DNA of 64,000 bases from Bacillota bacterium (GCA_023419605.1 JAEZXR010000134.1:35979-99978), one strand, 5' to 3'; counted from the stretch's first letter, positions 8,960 through 17,278 are shown. Notes: generated from the sequence alone by a model not told the origin. Made by a program: numbers and translations.

Positions 8960-9061
8960 TTATATGATCTTAGCTCAAAATTATGGTAAATGGGTTACAA
9001 AGCTGTATCATTTAAATACATTTGCCAATATTATATCGCCCCCTCCCCTGGAAGTCCAGAA

Positions 9062-9113
9062 AAAGGTGCAGGATCATATCCCTGACTTAGATCGAGTATG
9101 ACCCTGCACCTTT
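9062..9113 (-). terminator. Hairpin terminator of the ArsA operon
   Basis: The long inverted repeat AAAGGTGCAGG-TCATA / TATGA-CCTGCACCTTT directly follows the stop of the 70-residue protein and is followed on the minus strand by a T run. Confidence 0.8.
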
Positions 9114-9115
9114 AT

Positions 9116-9328
9116 TTATTCCACTGGAATGGCTTTAACGCCCTTTTTCTCCGGTCCTGCATCCTCTTCACGCAGCTGCTCGTTAACCGCCTCGCTCACT
9201 GCAAGAAGAAAACTTCGCTGCAAATTTTCCACCTGCTTTTTCGTATCCTGGGGAAGCAGGTTTATTACTTCCTCCGCAAGCTTCATTTTTCTTTTCAACA
9301 ATTCCTTAAGGATTTGTTTACTGCTCAT
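9116..9328 (-). CDS. Small charged protein coupled to the ArsA-type ATPase
   Basis: This 70-residue protein is rich in Lys and Glu and predicted mainly helical (KQILKELLKRKMKLAEEVIN). It has no membrane segment, metal motif or recognised domain. Its ATG lies inside the last codons of the ATPase gene (an 11-base overlap), and GGGGTGAGGGGG just upstream is a very strong ribosome site, so the two are translationally coupled. A hairpin terminator follows, making it the last gene of the unit. It may be an accessory subunit or adaptor of the ATPase; the function is unknown. Confidence 0.7.
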   Translation of the reverse strand: MSSKQILKELLKRKMKLAEEVINLLPQDTKKQVENLQRSFLLAVSEAVNEQLREEDAGPEKKGVKAIPVE

Positions 9329-10496
9329 CCCCCTCACCCCCAAACCGGATTTTAAGATTTTCCCCCTCAAATTTTGCACCTTTTACGGTGAAGTTCAGCA
9401 AGGTTCTCGGTAGTGTGATATTCCGTTTCACTTGGCCCACCTTTACAATCAATTCATCTCCCTTTTGGTTCAAAGACAGGTCTTTCTTCTCCACAAAAGG
9501 CATGTAAATGGATAAGGTATACTCCCCTTCCCCTTTTGTCACCTGCTGCGTCCGAAAACTATATTTTATGCTTACGGGATCTTCTTCCTTGAAGATCTCG
9601 TTTCCCATTTTTTCAAGCATTTCAATTCCTACCACTTCCCTGCTGAAAAGAGGTGCATGATAAATCGGAAGCGGCGAAAAGCTGTCGTTAATCATCTCCT
9701 CATACTTTTTCTGAATATCCTTCCATACCGCAAAATAATGATCCTGGACTTGGTCCGGAATCACCCGATTCACAACAATTGCATCTACGTTAAAATCATA
9801 GATATTTAAGTAGGTGAAGCTCCTCTGGGCTTCCTTTATGACCATTTTTTCCGGATTTACCACGATTCGGATGCTTGTAATCTCCCGGTCGGATAAGATC
9901 TGCCGCATCTCGTCCAACTGCAAATAGATGTTTTCAATTTCGCCCATCACGCCATCCGATGGCATGGGAATCCCGAGGATCGGTTCGGCAACAGGTTTCA
10001 GCAGCTTGACGGCCTTTCTTTTCACAGGGAAAAGTTTATCCATCCACCACCGCAGCATTTCCGGAAAGCTCAACAGAGCCAGGGTTTCTCCCGTAGGTGC
10101 ACAGTCAATTACAATTACATCAAAAGTCTTTTCCCTGTAGTAGTGTAATATCCTTAAAAGACTCAGCAAATCCTCCATCCCCGGAAACACAGTAAGTTCT
10201 TCCGTAGTGATATCCTTTACGGCCTTCGCTGTAAAAAGTGCCGTCAAATACTCCTGCACCCTGCCCCATCCTTTTTCCACCTCGTGTATCGAGTCGATTT
10301 CCTGTGCCCATAGGTTCTTCTGAATTTCTATAGGCTCCGGGGATAGTTTTATGTCCAGGGAATCCCCCAAGCTATGGGCTGCATCCGTGCTTACCACCAG
10401 GGTTTTCAGTCCCCTCTGCGCACTCTTTACTGCAGTTGCAGCTGCAACGCTGGTCTTTCCGACACCGCCTTTGCCCGTATAAAGTATAATTCTCAT
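9318..10496 (-). CDS. ArsA/Get3-family ATPase with C-terminal Hsp20-like domain
   Basis: The 392-residue cytoplasmic ATPase has the deviant Walker A GKGGVGKTS at residues 8-16, the switch motif DAAHSLGD and the Walker B region VIVIDCAPTGETLALL. Beyond about residue 310 the sequence is beta-rich (KGDELIVKVGQVKRNITLP) and matches the Hsp20-like tail of the bacterial ArsA subfamily. No arsB or arsR operon is present, and such ATPases are not proven arsenite pumps; a Get3-like role in handling membrane proteins is possible. The ATG after GGAGGTG was chosen over a longer in-frame start that overlaps the operator-like site upstream. It is preceded by a MarR regulator and coupled to a small protein. 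Confidence 0.88.
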   Translation of the reverse strand: MRIILYTGKGGVGKTSVAAATAVKSAQRGLKTLVVSTDAAHSLGDSLDIKLSPEPIEIQKNLWAQEIDSIHEVEKGWGRVQEYLTALFTAKAVKDITTEELTVFPGMEDLLSLLRILHYYREKTFDVIVIDCAPTGETLALLSFPEMLRWWMDKLFPVKRKAVKLLKPVAEPILGIPMPSDGVMGEIENIYLQLDEMRQILSDREITSIRIVVNPEKMVIKEAQRSFTYLNIYDFNVDAIVVNRVIPDQVQDHYFAVWKDIQKKYEEMINDSFSPLPIYHAPLFSREVVGIEMLEKMGNEIFKEEDPVSIKYSFRTQQVTKGEGEYTLSIYMPFVEKKDLSLNQKGDELIVKVGQVKRNITLPRTLLNFTVKGAKFEGENLKIRFGGEGDEQ

Positions 10497-10524
10497 AAAG
10501 ACACCTCCATAATTTCGTAATATA

Positions 10525-10547
10525 AATATTTCGTCATCCGAAGTATT
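10525..10547. promoter_or_regulatory. Operator-like palindrome upstream of the ATPase gene
   Basis: AATATTTCG-N5-CGAAGTATT is an imperfect palindrome and a near copy of the site in front of the MarR gene (11080-11102). Two matching 23-base sites flanking the MarR gene suggest MarR binding. Confidence 0.6.
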
Positions 10548-10579
10548 TTCCAAATGGAAAGCCCATGTAAAATGGGCTT

Positions 10580-11065
10580 CTATTCAATTTCGATTTTCCG
10601 TATTGCTTCCCTGGAAGAGTCTATCTCTTCCGCGTCCTCGTTCTTTTTATTAAGGATCTCTATAACCTTTATAAAAATGTTATAGAGCATCCCGCGCTCA
10701 TCCTCCGTAAGGTGCTCATTGACTGCTCTCACCCGTTCCATAACGAAACTTTTAAAACCCTCAACAATTTCCTTTCCCCTGTCCGTAAGTCTTATCGTCA
10801 CGATTCTCCGGTCGCTTTCACTTCTTTCCCGCTTCATAAAACCGTTTTTTACCAGACGGTCGACAATTCCCGTCGCTGTGCTCATGGGAATATTGATATA
10901 GGAGGACATCTGGCTCATGATCACTTCACCATTGCGGTCGACCAATAACATGGCGAAGATCTCCGATTTCGAAAATGCAAAATCAAGGTTAATCCATTCT
11001 TCCGGATAAACCAGTTTTTTTATATTTGAAAATAGCAGGTCAAAAAGTTCATTGTATTCCAGCAT
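10580..11065 (-). CDS. MarR-family transcriptional regulator
   Basis: This 161-residue protein has a winged helix-turn-helix around residues 45-110: MSQMSSYINIPMSTATGIVDRL is the recognition region, and RSESDRRIVTIRLTDRG is the family's wing motif. Flanking helices would form the dimer. The ATG behind GAGGAGG was chosen. A palindromic site immediately upstream of the ribosome site and a second one before the ATPase gene suggest autoregulation and control of the ATPase. The inducing ligand is not known. Confidence 0.88.
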   Translation of the reverse strand: MLEYNELFDLLFSNIKKLVYPEEWINLDFAFSKSEIFAMLLVDRNGEVIMSQMSSYINIPMSTATGIVDRLVKNGFMKRERSESDRRIVTIRLTDRGKEIVEGFKSFVMERVRAVNEHLTEDERGMLYNIFIKVIEILNKKNEDAEEIDSSREAIRKIEIE

Positions 11066-11079
11066 TGATTCCTCCTCAG

Positions 11080-11102
11080 AATATTTCGCCCTCCGAAGTA
11101 TT
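11080..11102. promoter_or_regulatory. Operator-like palindrome upstream of the MarR gene
   Basis: AATATTTCG-N5-CGAAGTATT adjoins the MarR ribosome site; both arms are shared exactly with 10525-10547. A further half-like motif (ACTACTTCGAAT) lies about 20 bases upstream. Confidence 0.6.
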
Positions 11103-11191
11103 CTTGTATTTAGGATACTACTTCGAATTTCCATTGTCAATCTATTTTTTATTATTTACTCATAGATCAGTAAAAAATAAGCAATATCCAT

Positions 11192-12208
11192 TTACCCATC
11201 CATATACTGGTATAGATCCATGGGAATCCTGTCCAAGGTCATTCTGTCCAGCAAATAGTAGATATAATTCCCTTCTCTTTCCTTGTACAGCACCCCGGCC
11301 TCATGGAGAATTTTCAGGTGCTTGGATATACAAGCTTCTGTGACGCCGATATCCCTGGCAAGACTTTGGGTAGAGGAACGCCGCATGTATAAGGTCTTCA
11401 GAATTTTTAACCTCGTTTCATCTCCTAAAGCTTTCATGGTTTTGAACAAATCCTTTGGAACTACGTCCGCAGCCTCTTCCATGGAAGCTCTTACTGTGAG
11501 CTGCAGTTCCTTTGGAGCTTCCAACCCAATCAGAAGATGGGGATCTACAAAGCTGCTGACAGTAAAATTGATTTTCTCAATACTGTCAAAAGGTACGATA
11601 AACTTTGTATACTTATGAAAATAAAAAGCATCCGCCGCTATTTCAATCCGGTTATGTATAGTTTTGACATACTCCAGTATACCCTTATTTTCCAAAAGAG
11701 CCCCTTGCTTTTTCAGAATACGGATCAACAAAGGCTCCAAAAAGAGCAGCTCCCGTTCAAAGAGCAGGTAATAGTATTCCTTCAGGAGCGAAATTAATTT
11801 CCTTCTGAACCCTTCGGGGTCGGAAAAAATTTTAGCCTGCTCCTTTGTGAGGCTTGAAGGCTCCTCCGCCTTTCTTTTTCGCAGCCACACCTTTATCCGA
11901 TCCCGCTCTATACAGTTCCCCAACAAAACCCGGATAAAAGTTTCCATATCCATCCCGGCAATAAAGTCCAGGGCAGCCAACAGATTCAGATCATTCACAC
12001 TTTCAGAGACTTTGCAGAAATCCATCACTGTACACCACTCATGAAAATGGATGCCAATATCCACCAAAGAGCCATACAATCCCTCATCCAGCCGCTCTTT
12101 GACTCCCTTGGCCCATTCCAGCCTTGTCAGGTGGTGCTCCGGTCGGGTGAGCACATGAAGACTGCATATCATTTCAAAAAAGGAGAATAGAAAAATTCTA
12201 CTTTCCAT
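11192..12208 (-). CDS. ArsR-type winged-helix regulator with long N-terminal domain (DUF5937-like)
   Basis: The 338-residue protein has a C-terminal ArsR-type helix-turn-helix near residues 255-320 (LKALGDETRLKILKTLYM, ending in SKHLKILHEAGVLYKEREG). It has an N-terminal region of about 240 residues seen in a group of Firmicutes regulators often linked to ABC exporters. The start is uncertain: the chosen ATG fits the family N-terminus, while an in-frame TTG 45 bases upstream has the better ribosome site (GGGGAG). A five-codon ORF precedes it. It lies downstream of, and codirectional with, an ABC-2 exporter operon and may repress it. Confidence 0.8.
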   Translation of the reverse strand: MESRIFLFSFFEMICSLHVLTRPEHHLTRLEWAKGVKERLDEGLYGSLVDIGIHFHEWCTVMDFCKVSESVNDLNLLAALDFIAGMDMETFIRVLLGNCIERDRIKVWLRKRKAEEPSSLTKEQAKIFSDPEGFRRKLISLLKEYYYLLFERELLFLEPLLIRILKKQGALLENKGILEYVKTIHNRIEIAADAFYFHKYTKFIVPFDSIEKINFTVSSFVDPHLLIGLEAPKELQLTVRASMEEAADVVPKDLFKTMKALGDETRLKILKTLYMRRSSTQSLARDIGVTEACISKHLKILHEAGVLYKEREGNYIYYLLDRMTLDRIPMDLYQYMDG

Positions 12209-12348
12209 GTTCCAATGTCTTTTCCATAGATTTTCATTGATTATCCTTCCCAATCCATGTATTCTCCCCTATTATATAACGCTCTTCGTCAAAAATCCAC
12301 TGCAGGGTTGGTTTGCTCCGTAGGATCGGATTTATTACATCAACATTT

Positions 12349-12462
12349 GTAGAGACAGGTTCTAAACCTGCCCTTTTTGTTTCCGCACCAATTCCAGAAT
12401 CGCTTGCACTGTAGAATTCAGGGTGGGTTTGGAAGTTGGGTGGGTTTAGAACCCACCCCTAC
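12349..12462. repeat. MITE-like element with 25-base terminal inverted repeats
   Basis: The left end starts GTAGAGACAGGTTCTAAACC. The right end, read in reverse, starts GTAGGGGTGGGTTCTAAACC. The ends are themselves small hairpins. The 114-base element has no coding capacity and sits in the gap between the exporter operon and the ArsR-type gene. No target duplication is obvious. Confidence 0.55.
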
Positions 12463-12490
12463 CGTGATTGGGCCTTATTTGATAATCAAC

Positions 12491-13306
12491 CTAGAACAAT
12501 GCCATATTACCGGTTTTCCTTGCATGCCGCTCACCCAGACGTAAACACACCATTGTGATCCCCAGCATAAATCCTGCGAAGAGAAGGCTGATGAGAAAAT
12601 ATCCCCTGAGCTGGTATAGTCCATCCCCGCGCAGCATCACCCTTCGCAAGGTTTCTGCGGAATAGGTAAGTGGAAAAATACTGCTGATGGCCCTGGCCCA
12701 TACCGGAAAAACAGTGGAGGGAATTTTGATCCCCGCAAAAAGCTCCATGGGCTCTTCCAATACCGTAAAGAGGAAATTGGTATCCCGCGAAAAAAGAAAC
12801 AAGGCATTGAGCAGCATCCCCCAAAGCATGGCCATAAGGATCATCATAACGATTCCTAAAACCGCAGCTTCCCATTGTACATGGAGTTGATTCCCCCTGA
12901 TGACGAATAATCCGGCCTCAAAAACGATAAAGAGCCATACACTTTCAAACAGCGAAGACAAGCAATTTCCCAGAACGAACGCCAGCCGGTTGGCAGGTGA
13001 CAGATAGATCAGCTCCAACGTTCCGTAAATCCTTTCGTGAGAGAACATCCAGGCCGATTGGACAAGAGACCGGAAAAAGATCATGCACAGGTATCCGATG
13101 AGTACGAACAGGATCAAATTCTCCTCATTCACGTAGTCCACAGAGCCCGCTACCTTCTCCATAGCGAAGGGTTTATAGCCAAAATAAGCTGAAACAAAGG
13201 AGAGCAGAGGCCATAGAAACAGACTGATATAGATGGTCTTGTTATGAAAATAATTCTTGTGTTGTTTCAGCGCTTCTGCCTTTACAACACGAAAAAAGGA
13301 TTTCAT
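12491..13306 (-). CDS. ABC-2 type exporter permease
   Basis: This 271-residue protein has about six hydrophobic segments and the ABC-2 membrane family pattern. A conserved segment near residue 100 (MFSHERIYGTLELIYLSPAN) corresponds to the coupling helix. It is translated four bases after the ATPase gene (AAGGGGG site) and forms an exporter with the ATPase and the second permease. The two permeases differ clearly in sequence, suggesting a heteromeric channel. Substrates of such systems include drugs, peptides and polysaccharides; nothing here decides which. Confidence 0.87.
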   Translation of the reverse strand: MKSFFRVVKAEALKQHKNYFHNKTIYISLFLWPLLSFVSAYFGYKPFAMEKVAGSVDYVNEENLILFVLIGYLCMIFFRSLVQSAWMFSHERIYGTLELIYLSPANRLAFVLGNCLSSLFESVWLFIVFEAGLFVIRGNQLHVQWEAAVLGIVMMILMAMLWGMLLNALFLFSRDTNFLFTVLEEPMELFAGIKIPSTVFPVWARAISSIFPLTYSAETLRRVMLRGDGLYQLRGYFLISLLFAGFMLGITMVCLRLGERHARKTGNMALF

Positions 13307-13309
13307 GGA

Positions 13310-14287
13310 TTACGCCCCCTTCGACAACTTGATAATGGTATCTTCCAGCCTGGGCTCCTGGGTGTAGAACTTTTTAATGGGAACTTCATGCTGCAGCAGC
13401 ACCTTGGCTATTTCCGTGCTTAAATCCTTCGTAGAAGTTATAGTATAGGCTTTGTTCTTCTCGTCCAGCTGGATGCTGCAATTTTTCTCCACCGAGAGAC
13501 AGATCCGGTTTAAATCCCCGTGCAGTTCATTGGTTATGGATTGCAGCTCCAGACACAGGATTTTATGTTCCCTTGCCAGATGTGCCAGTTCTTTGGGTGT
13601 CCCCTGGGCAATCACCGTCCCATGATCCAGTATATAAATGTACTCACAGAGCTCTTCCACTTCCTGCATGTAATGGGAGGTCAGCAGAATGGACTTCCCT
13701 TCCTTATAGGCAATCTGTTTGACATATTCCCTTAGCTCCTTTGAAATAGCAGCATCCAGTCCTAGAGTGGGCTCATCCATAAAAATATATCTCGGGTCAT
13801 TAATCAATCCTCTCGCGATCTGAAGCCTCTGTTTCATTCCCTTCGAGTACCTTTCCACCGGGACATCCTGTTTTTCGGTCAAGCCTACCAATTCCAGCAA
13901 ATACTCCATCCTTTTTTTCAACACCTTTTCCTCGACACCATATAACTGCCCGTAATACCACAAATTTTCTCTCCCTGTAAGACGCCAATAGATCATTCGC
14001 TCTCCGCCGGCTACCATATTGATAAATTTCTTTACCTCTGTGGCGTTTTTCACGGCATCCATACCGTCAATGCTGATGTTTCCCACCGTAGGAGCCAGCA
14101 ATGTGGACAGCATCTTGATGGTCGTTGTTTTGCCTGCTCCGTTAATCCCCAACAGCCCTACGATTTGTCCCTCCCTGATTTCAAGGTTCAGGTTTTTCAC
14201 CGCCTCTACCGTTACTTTTTCTCTTTTGAAAAATCCTTTACCTACGGATGTATGATAAACCTTTCCCAGGTTCTCTGCCTTCAACAT
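13310..14287 (-). CDS. ABC exporter ATP-binding protein
   Basis: The 325-residue ATPase has Walker A GINGAGKTTTIKML, signature YSKGMKQRLQIARGL, Walker B YIFMDEPTLGLD and an H-loop in LLTSHYMQEVEELC. The extended C-terminus beyond residue 230 is usual for DrrA/NatA-like exporters. The ATG eight bases after GGAGG was taken as start; upstream in-frame ATG and TTG codons sit too close to that site. It lies between two ABC-2 permeases, 15 bases after the first. Confidence 0.92.
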   Translation of the reverse strand: MLKAENLGKVYHTSVGKGFFKREKVTVEAVKNLNLEIREGQIVGLLGINGAGKTTTIKMLSTLLAPTVGNISIDGMDAVKNATEVKKFINMVAGGERMIYWRLTGRENLWYYGQLYGVEEKVLKKRMEYLLELVGLTEKQDVPVERYSKGMKQRLQIARGLINDPRYIFMDEPTLGLDAAISKELREYVKQIAYKEGKSILLTSHYMQEVEELCEYIYILDHGTVIAQGTPKELAHLAREHKILCLELQSITNELHGDLNRICLSVEKNCSIQLDEKNKAYTITSTKDLSTEIAKVLLQHEVPIKKFYTQEPRLEDTIIKLSKGA

Positions 14288-14302
14288 ATACATTACCTCC
14301 AA

Positions 14303-15109
14303 TCAACTTTGTATTTTTTCCAGGGCGATAATCTCCACCCGTTTGATAAGTGTAAAACCGATCATGCAATAAATACTGCTCAATAAAACTATCCCTATAA
14401 AACTTCCTGCCTGTTCTACGATCCCCCATCCCAGCAGCGTGCTGTTTCTTACCAGCTCCAGAGAGGCAGTAACCGGAATGCCCCTGGATATCCACTGAAC
14501 ACCTTCCGGCAGGTACTGTACCGGAAATGTCACGCCACAGATAAGGAACAGGATGGCAAACAAGGTATTCTGAGAAATGTAAGTGTCCCGAAAATACAGC
14601 ATCACCACCGCCAGTAAAAGTGAAACGGAAAAATACGATAAAAAGGAAGCCAGCAGTGCCAGGATGGTTGCCGGGATATGGACCGCCGAGAAACGAAGTC
14701 CAAAAGGCAAACAGACCAGAATCATAATCAAAATCTCTCCCGAGGTGGTAACGGTCTGCTGCAGCATGTTTCCCACGAAGTATTGAACTCTGTGGAAGGG
14801 CGCCAGCATCAAGCTTTCCAACGTACCCGTCCGCAGCTCGGTGATGAGACTCCGGCTGACATTCAGACAGGTTCGCACCATAAACAGGTACATGCTGTTC
14901 CCGACGATGACATAGCTCATGTAATCGTCAGTTCCCGTAAAGGAAACGAAGGACGCTTTCAGGTTTCCCTTGAACAGGAGATAATACATGAAATACGCCG
15001 AGAAGGCAGTATATACTGCCGTCAGGAGATTGCCGATGAAGAAATCCTTTGGATAGGCCCTCATCTGAATGATAAAGTTTCTTTTCATGGTTGCGTGTAA
15101 GGTTCTCAA
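14303..15109 (-). CDS. ABC-2 type exporter permease (second subunit)
   Basis: This protein of about 268 residues has six hydrophobic segments and the coupling-helix motif RSLITELRTGTLESLMLAPF. It is the first gene of the exporter operon. The start is most likely the TTG behind GGGGGAAGGA; no ATG with a ribosome site is available, and another in-frame TTG lies 48 bases upstream within the operator palindrome. Together with the downstream ATPase and second permease it forms a three-gene exporter. Confidence 0.86.
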   Translation of the reverse strand: MRTLHATMKRNFIIQMRAYPKDFFIGNLLTAVYTAFSAYFMYYLLFKGNLKASFVSFTGTDDYMSYVIVGNSMYLFMVRTCLNVSRSLITELRTGTLESLMLAPFHRVQYFVGNMLQQTVTTSGEILIMILVCLPFGLRFSAVHIPATILALLASFLSYFSVSLLLAVVMLYFRDTYISQNTLFAILFLICGVTFPVQYLPEGVQWISRGIPVTASLELVRNSTLLGWGIVEQAGSFIGIVLLSSIYCMIGFTLIKRVEIIALEKIQS

Positions 15110-15132
15110 ATTTATTCCTTCCCCCTCTTTTC

Positions 15133-15158
15133 TTTGATTAGCTATATAGCTAATCAAA
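15133..15158. promoter_or_regulatory. Perfect 26-base palindrome at the exporter operon
   Basis: The half-site TTTGATTAGCTAT is followed directly by its exact reverse complement, 24 bases upstream of the exporter start codon. It is a strong operator candidate, possibly for the ArsR-type regulator encoded downstream. Confidence 0.65.
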
Positions 15159-15343
15159 TCAATATTCCCTTTTGGGTAGCAGTATTATAGGGAGAAAGGG
15201 GAAATCTGTCAACGGGAAAGTACAAAAAATTTTTCCTGCGATGGCGAATTATATCTATTATAGTCATAATATGTATGATATTATAATAATTGAAATTTAA
15301 AGTCATGTTTTTTCGTCGTTTACCCGGCTATGATGCAACAAAA

Positions 15344-15377
15344 AAGCTCTGTAGTTATTTTACGGAGTTTCGTTTTT
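15344..15377 (+). terminator. Terminator-like hairpin in the HD-GYP gene leader
   Basis: CTCTGTA-N7-TACGGAG, extended by A-T and G-T pairs, is followed by CGTTTTT. No gene on the plus strand lies upstream for thousands of bases, so if functional it would act as an attenuator of the HD-GYP gene. Confidence 0.45.
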
Positions 15378-15412
15378 CCATAAACTTCAATAAAATAAGG
15401 AGATGATTCCTA

Positions 15413-16438
15413 ATGCCTCCAAAGTTGATTGACAAGTCAATGCTGACTCCGGAAATGGTATTACGCAATGATATCCTGAGTGCTTCCGGAGCAGTGTTAG
15501 TCCCTAGAGGAATCGTTTTAACAGAAGAGTTGATAAAAGGAATAAAAAGGTTCCCTCATGTCCATACGTTGGAAATTGATGATAAAAGGGAATCTGAGCA
15601 GGAAAAGTTTCTAAGAAAATCCTTTGAAGTTAAAGAAGAATCTGTTAAACATCTGATCCTTAGTATTTCCGATGGAAATCCTGTAGATCAACAAATCGTA
15701 GAAGATACAGTGAACGGAATTCGAAAGGATTTTGCCATGACATCCGATGTTCTGGCCTGTATGCGCAGAGTAAATGATGTAGACAATTACACGTACCGCC
15801 ATTCACTCAATGTATCCATGCTGGCCATGCTTATGGGACGATGGCTCAAAATGACGGAGGCACAATCAAAGGGCCTGGCCACAGCAGGACTGCTTCACGA
15901 TATCGGTAAAAGTAAAATCTCCAAAGATATACTTTTAAAAGAGGGAGCCTTAACACCGGAAGAATATGAAGAAGTGAAAAAGCATTCTACCTATTCCTAC
16001 CGTTTGCTGCAGGAGGATAAACTTTCCAAAGAAATCCTGATGGGTATTCTAATGCACCATGAGCGGGAAGACGGCAGCGGCTATCCGCTGGGCGCCAAAG
16101 GTGACCAGATACCTCTCTACGGGAAGATACTGGCTGTCTGTGACATTTATTCCGCGATGGTGTCCATGCGCCCTTATAAAGGCCGCCAGAATCCTTTTAT
16201 TGTAATTAAGGAAATGCTGGCCAACTATAAAGGTAAACTGGATTATGGACTTATGCATACCCTATTCTATAATGTGGCAATGAGCCATGTTCATGAATAT
16301 GTACTGCTTAATACCGGAGAAATCGGACAGATCGCCTTTATTAATCCCCGCGAAGTGCTTCGCCCCATTGTCCGGATTGATACCGTACTGGTAGATCTGC
16401 AGCAAGAGCACAGCCAGGAAATCGAAGATATTTTATAG
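15413..16438 (+). CDS. HD-GYP domain protein (probable cyclic-di-GMP phosphodiesterase)
   Basis: The 341-residue soluble protein has an N-terminal region of about 100 residues without a recognised sensor domain. The HD-GYP domain at about 120-280 shows the metal-binding LLHDIGKSKI and the HHEREDGSGYPLG motif that defines HD-GYP as opposed to plain HD. CDIYSAMVSMRPYKG is also present. It should hydrolyse cyclic-di-GMP, affecting motility or attachment. It stands alone between divergent and convergent neighbours, has an AGGAG site, and is followed by a strong terminator. Confidence 0.9.
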   Translation: MPPKLIDKSMLTPEMVLRNDILSASGAVLVPRGIVLTEELIKGIKRFPHVHTLEIDDKRESEQEKFLRKSFEVKEESVKHLILSISDGNPVDQQIVEDTVNGIRKDFAMTSDVLACMRRVNDVDNYTYRHSLNVSMLAMLMGRWLKMTEAQSKGLATAGLLHDIGKSKISKDILLKEGALTPEEYEEVKKHSTYSYRLLQEDKLSKEILMGILMHHEREDGSGYPLGAKGDQIPLYGKILAVCDIYSAMVSMRPYKGRQNPFIVIKEMLANYKGKLDYGLMHTLFYNVAMSHVHEYVLLNTGEIGQIAFINPREVLRPIVRIDTVLVDLQQEHSQEIEDIL

Positions 16439-16457
16439 CCTTGAATACCTACCGGCA

Positions 16458-16520
16458 AACGAACAGGCAACGTAAGGAAGTTTGAAACATACCGTCACTT
16501 CCTTACGCTGCCTGTTCGTT
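16458..16520 (+). terminator. Terminator of the HD-GYP gene
   Basis: The 24-bp stem AACGAACAGGCAACGTAAGG with its inverted partner ends in GTTCGTTTTCC. One mismatch; loop of about 15 bases. Confidence 0.8.
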
Positions 16521-16534
16521 TTCCTGCATCCTTG

Positions 16535-16663
16535 ACTCATTGCAGACTGTGGACAAGAGAGCTGTATTCAGAAGTTGACCGGGAAAACCGGGCATCGATT
16601 CTGGCCATTATTCAATCGTTGAACCTAATGTGTTTGAATAATGCCATGGCTCTCTTCTTTTGA
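16535..16663 (+). pseudogene. Possible relic of an MFS transporter
   Basis: An open frame without a start codon reads LYSEVDRENRASILAIIQSL and then hydrophobic residues before a stop. The pattern resembles the loop before a late membrane helix of MFS proteins (xxRATILSxxSL). Only about 40 codons remain, so this is a weak call. Confidence 0.25.
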
Positions 16664-16708
16664 AAACGCATCTAAAACCATACTGTGCTGTTTTAAAAAA
16701 TACTTCTA

Positions 16709-17278
16709 CTATCTGTTGATACTCCGCACTACCGATGCATGCATGAGCATGGCCGTGGCTATGCCCAGAAAAAATCCGGCAGCCGTTGACAGGGCAATCG
16801 ATATCCAAAGCGGCACGGAAAAGATGTATAAACCTAACAGAGAGCCAGCTAAAGCGCCGACGACGATGCCAAAGATACTAAATGCAGCATAGTACATCCC
16901 GATGGCCTCGTATACGCCAGGGGAAAGCTGCTCATAATACTTTTTATACTTTTCCTGCAGGTCGGCCGCCTGGGAACTCCTGCTATCAAAGGCCAGCTGC
17001 TGCCGGGCTTTATCGAATGCCTCCTGCTCAGAGAGCCCTTGGGATATCAGATCGTTCATATAATCACTCATGTAAAGGATCATATCCCCCTGGGCTTCAT
17101 TGCTCCGATCCGAGCTGCTCTTGAACTTGGCGAGCTTGGCGGTAATTTTGCCTTTTGTTATGCTGCCTTTTTTCCGCAGCTTTTCGATATAGCTGAGTTC
17201 CGCATCATCGAGATAGAACTGCGCTTGCTCCTTTGCAAATTGATCTACTTTTTTCTTCATTTCATTGCTTATGCCCAT
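16709..17278 (-). CDS. Membrane protein paired with a PadR regulator
   Basis: The 189-residue protein has a soluble, charged N-terminal part of about 110 residues (MKKKVDQFAKEQAQFYLDDA, a helical region like those linked to PadR partners). Two or three hydrophobic segments follow near 125-180 (FGIVVGALAGSLLGLYIF, LSTAAGFFLGIATAML). Its start overlaps the end of the PadR gene by 17 bases and follows GGAGGG, so the two are coupled. Such pairs are common in Firmicutes, where the membrane protein is thought to sense envelope conditions; the exact role is unknown. Confidence 0.75.
   Translation of the reverse strand: MGISNEMKKKVDQFAKEQAQFYLDDAELSYIEKLRKKGSITKGKITAKLAKFKSSSDRSNEAQGDMILYMSDYMNDLISQGLSEQEAFDKARQQLAFDSRSSQAADLQEKYKKYYEQLSPGVYEAIGMYYAAFSIFGIVVGALAGSLLGLYIFSVPLWISIALSTAAGFFLGIATAMLMHASVVRSINR

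Noticed and set aside
9318..10496. Arsenite pump (arsA) assignment
   Set aside because: No arsB, arsD, arsR or arsC gene is adjacent; the Hsp20-like tail fits the general bacterial Get3-like group, so no ars symbol was given.
12240..12265. Five-codon ORF (MDWEG) before the ArsR-type gene as a leader peptide
   Set aside because: It is short and lacks any regulatory codon run or attenuator, so it is probably chance.
15240..15412. Cyclic-di-GMP riboswitch before the HD-GYP gene
   Set aside because: Neither the class I core (CGCACAGGGCAAACC-like, GGTAGCGGGGTTACC-like) nor the class II motifs could be found.
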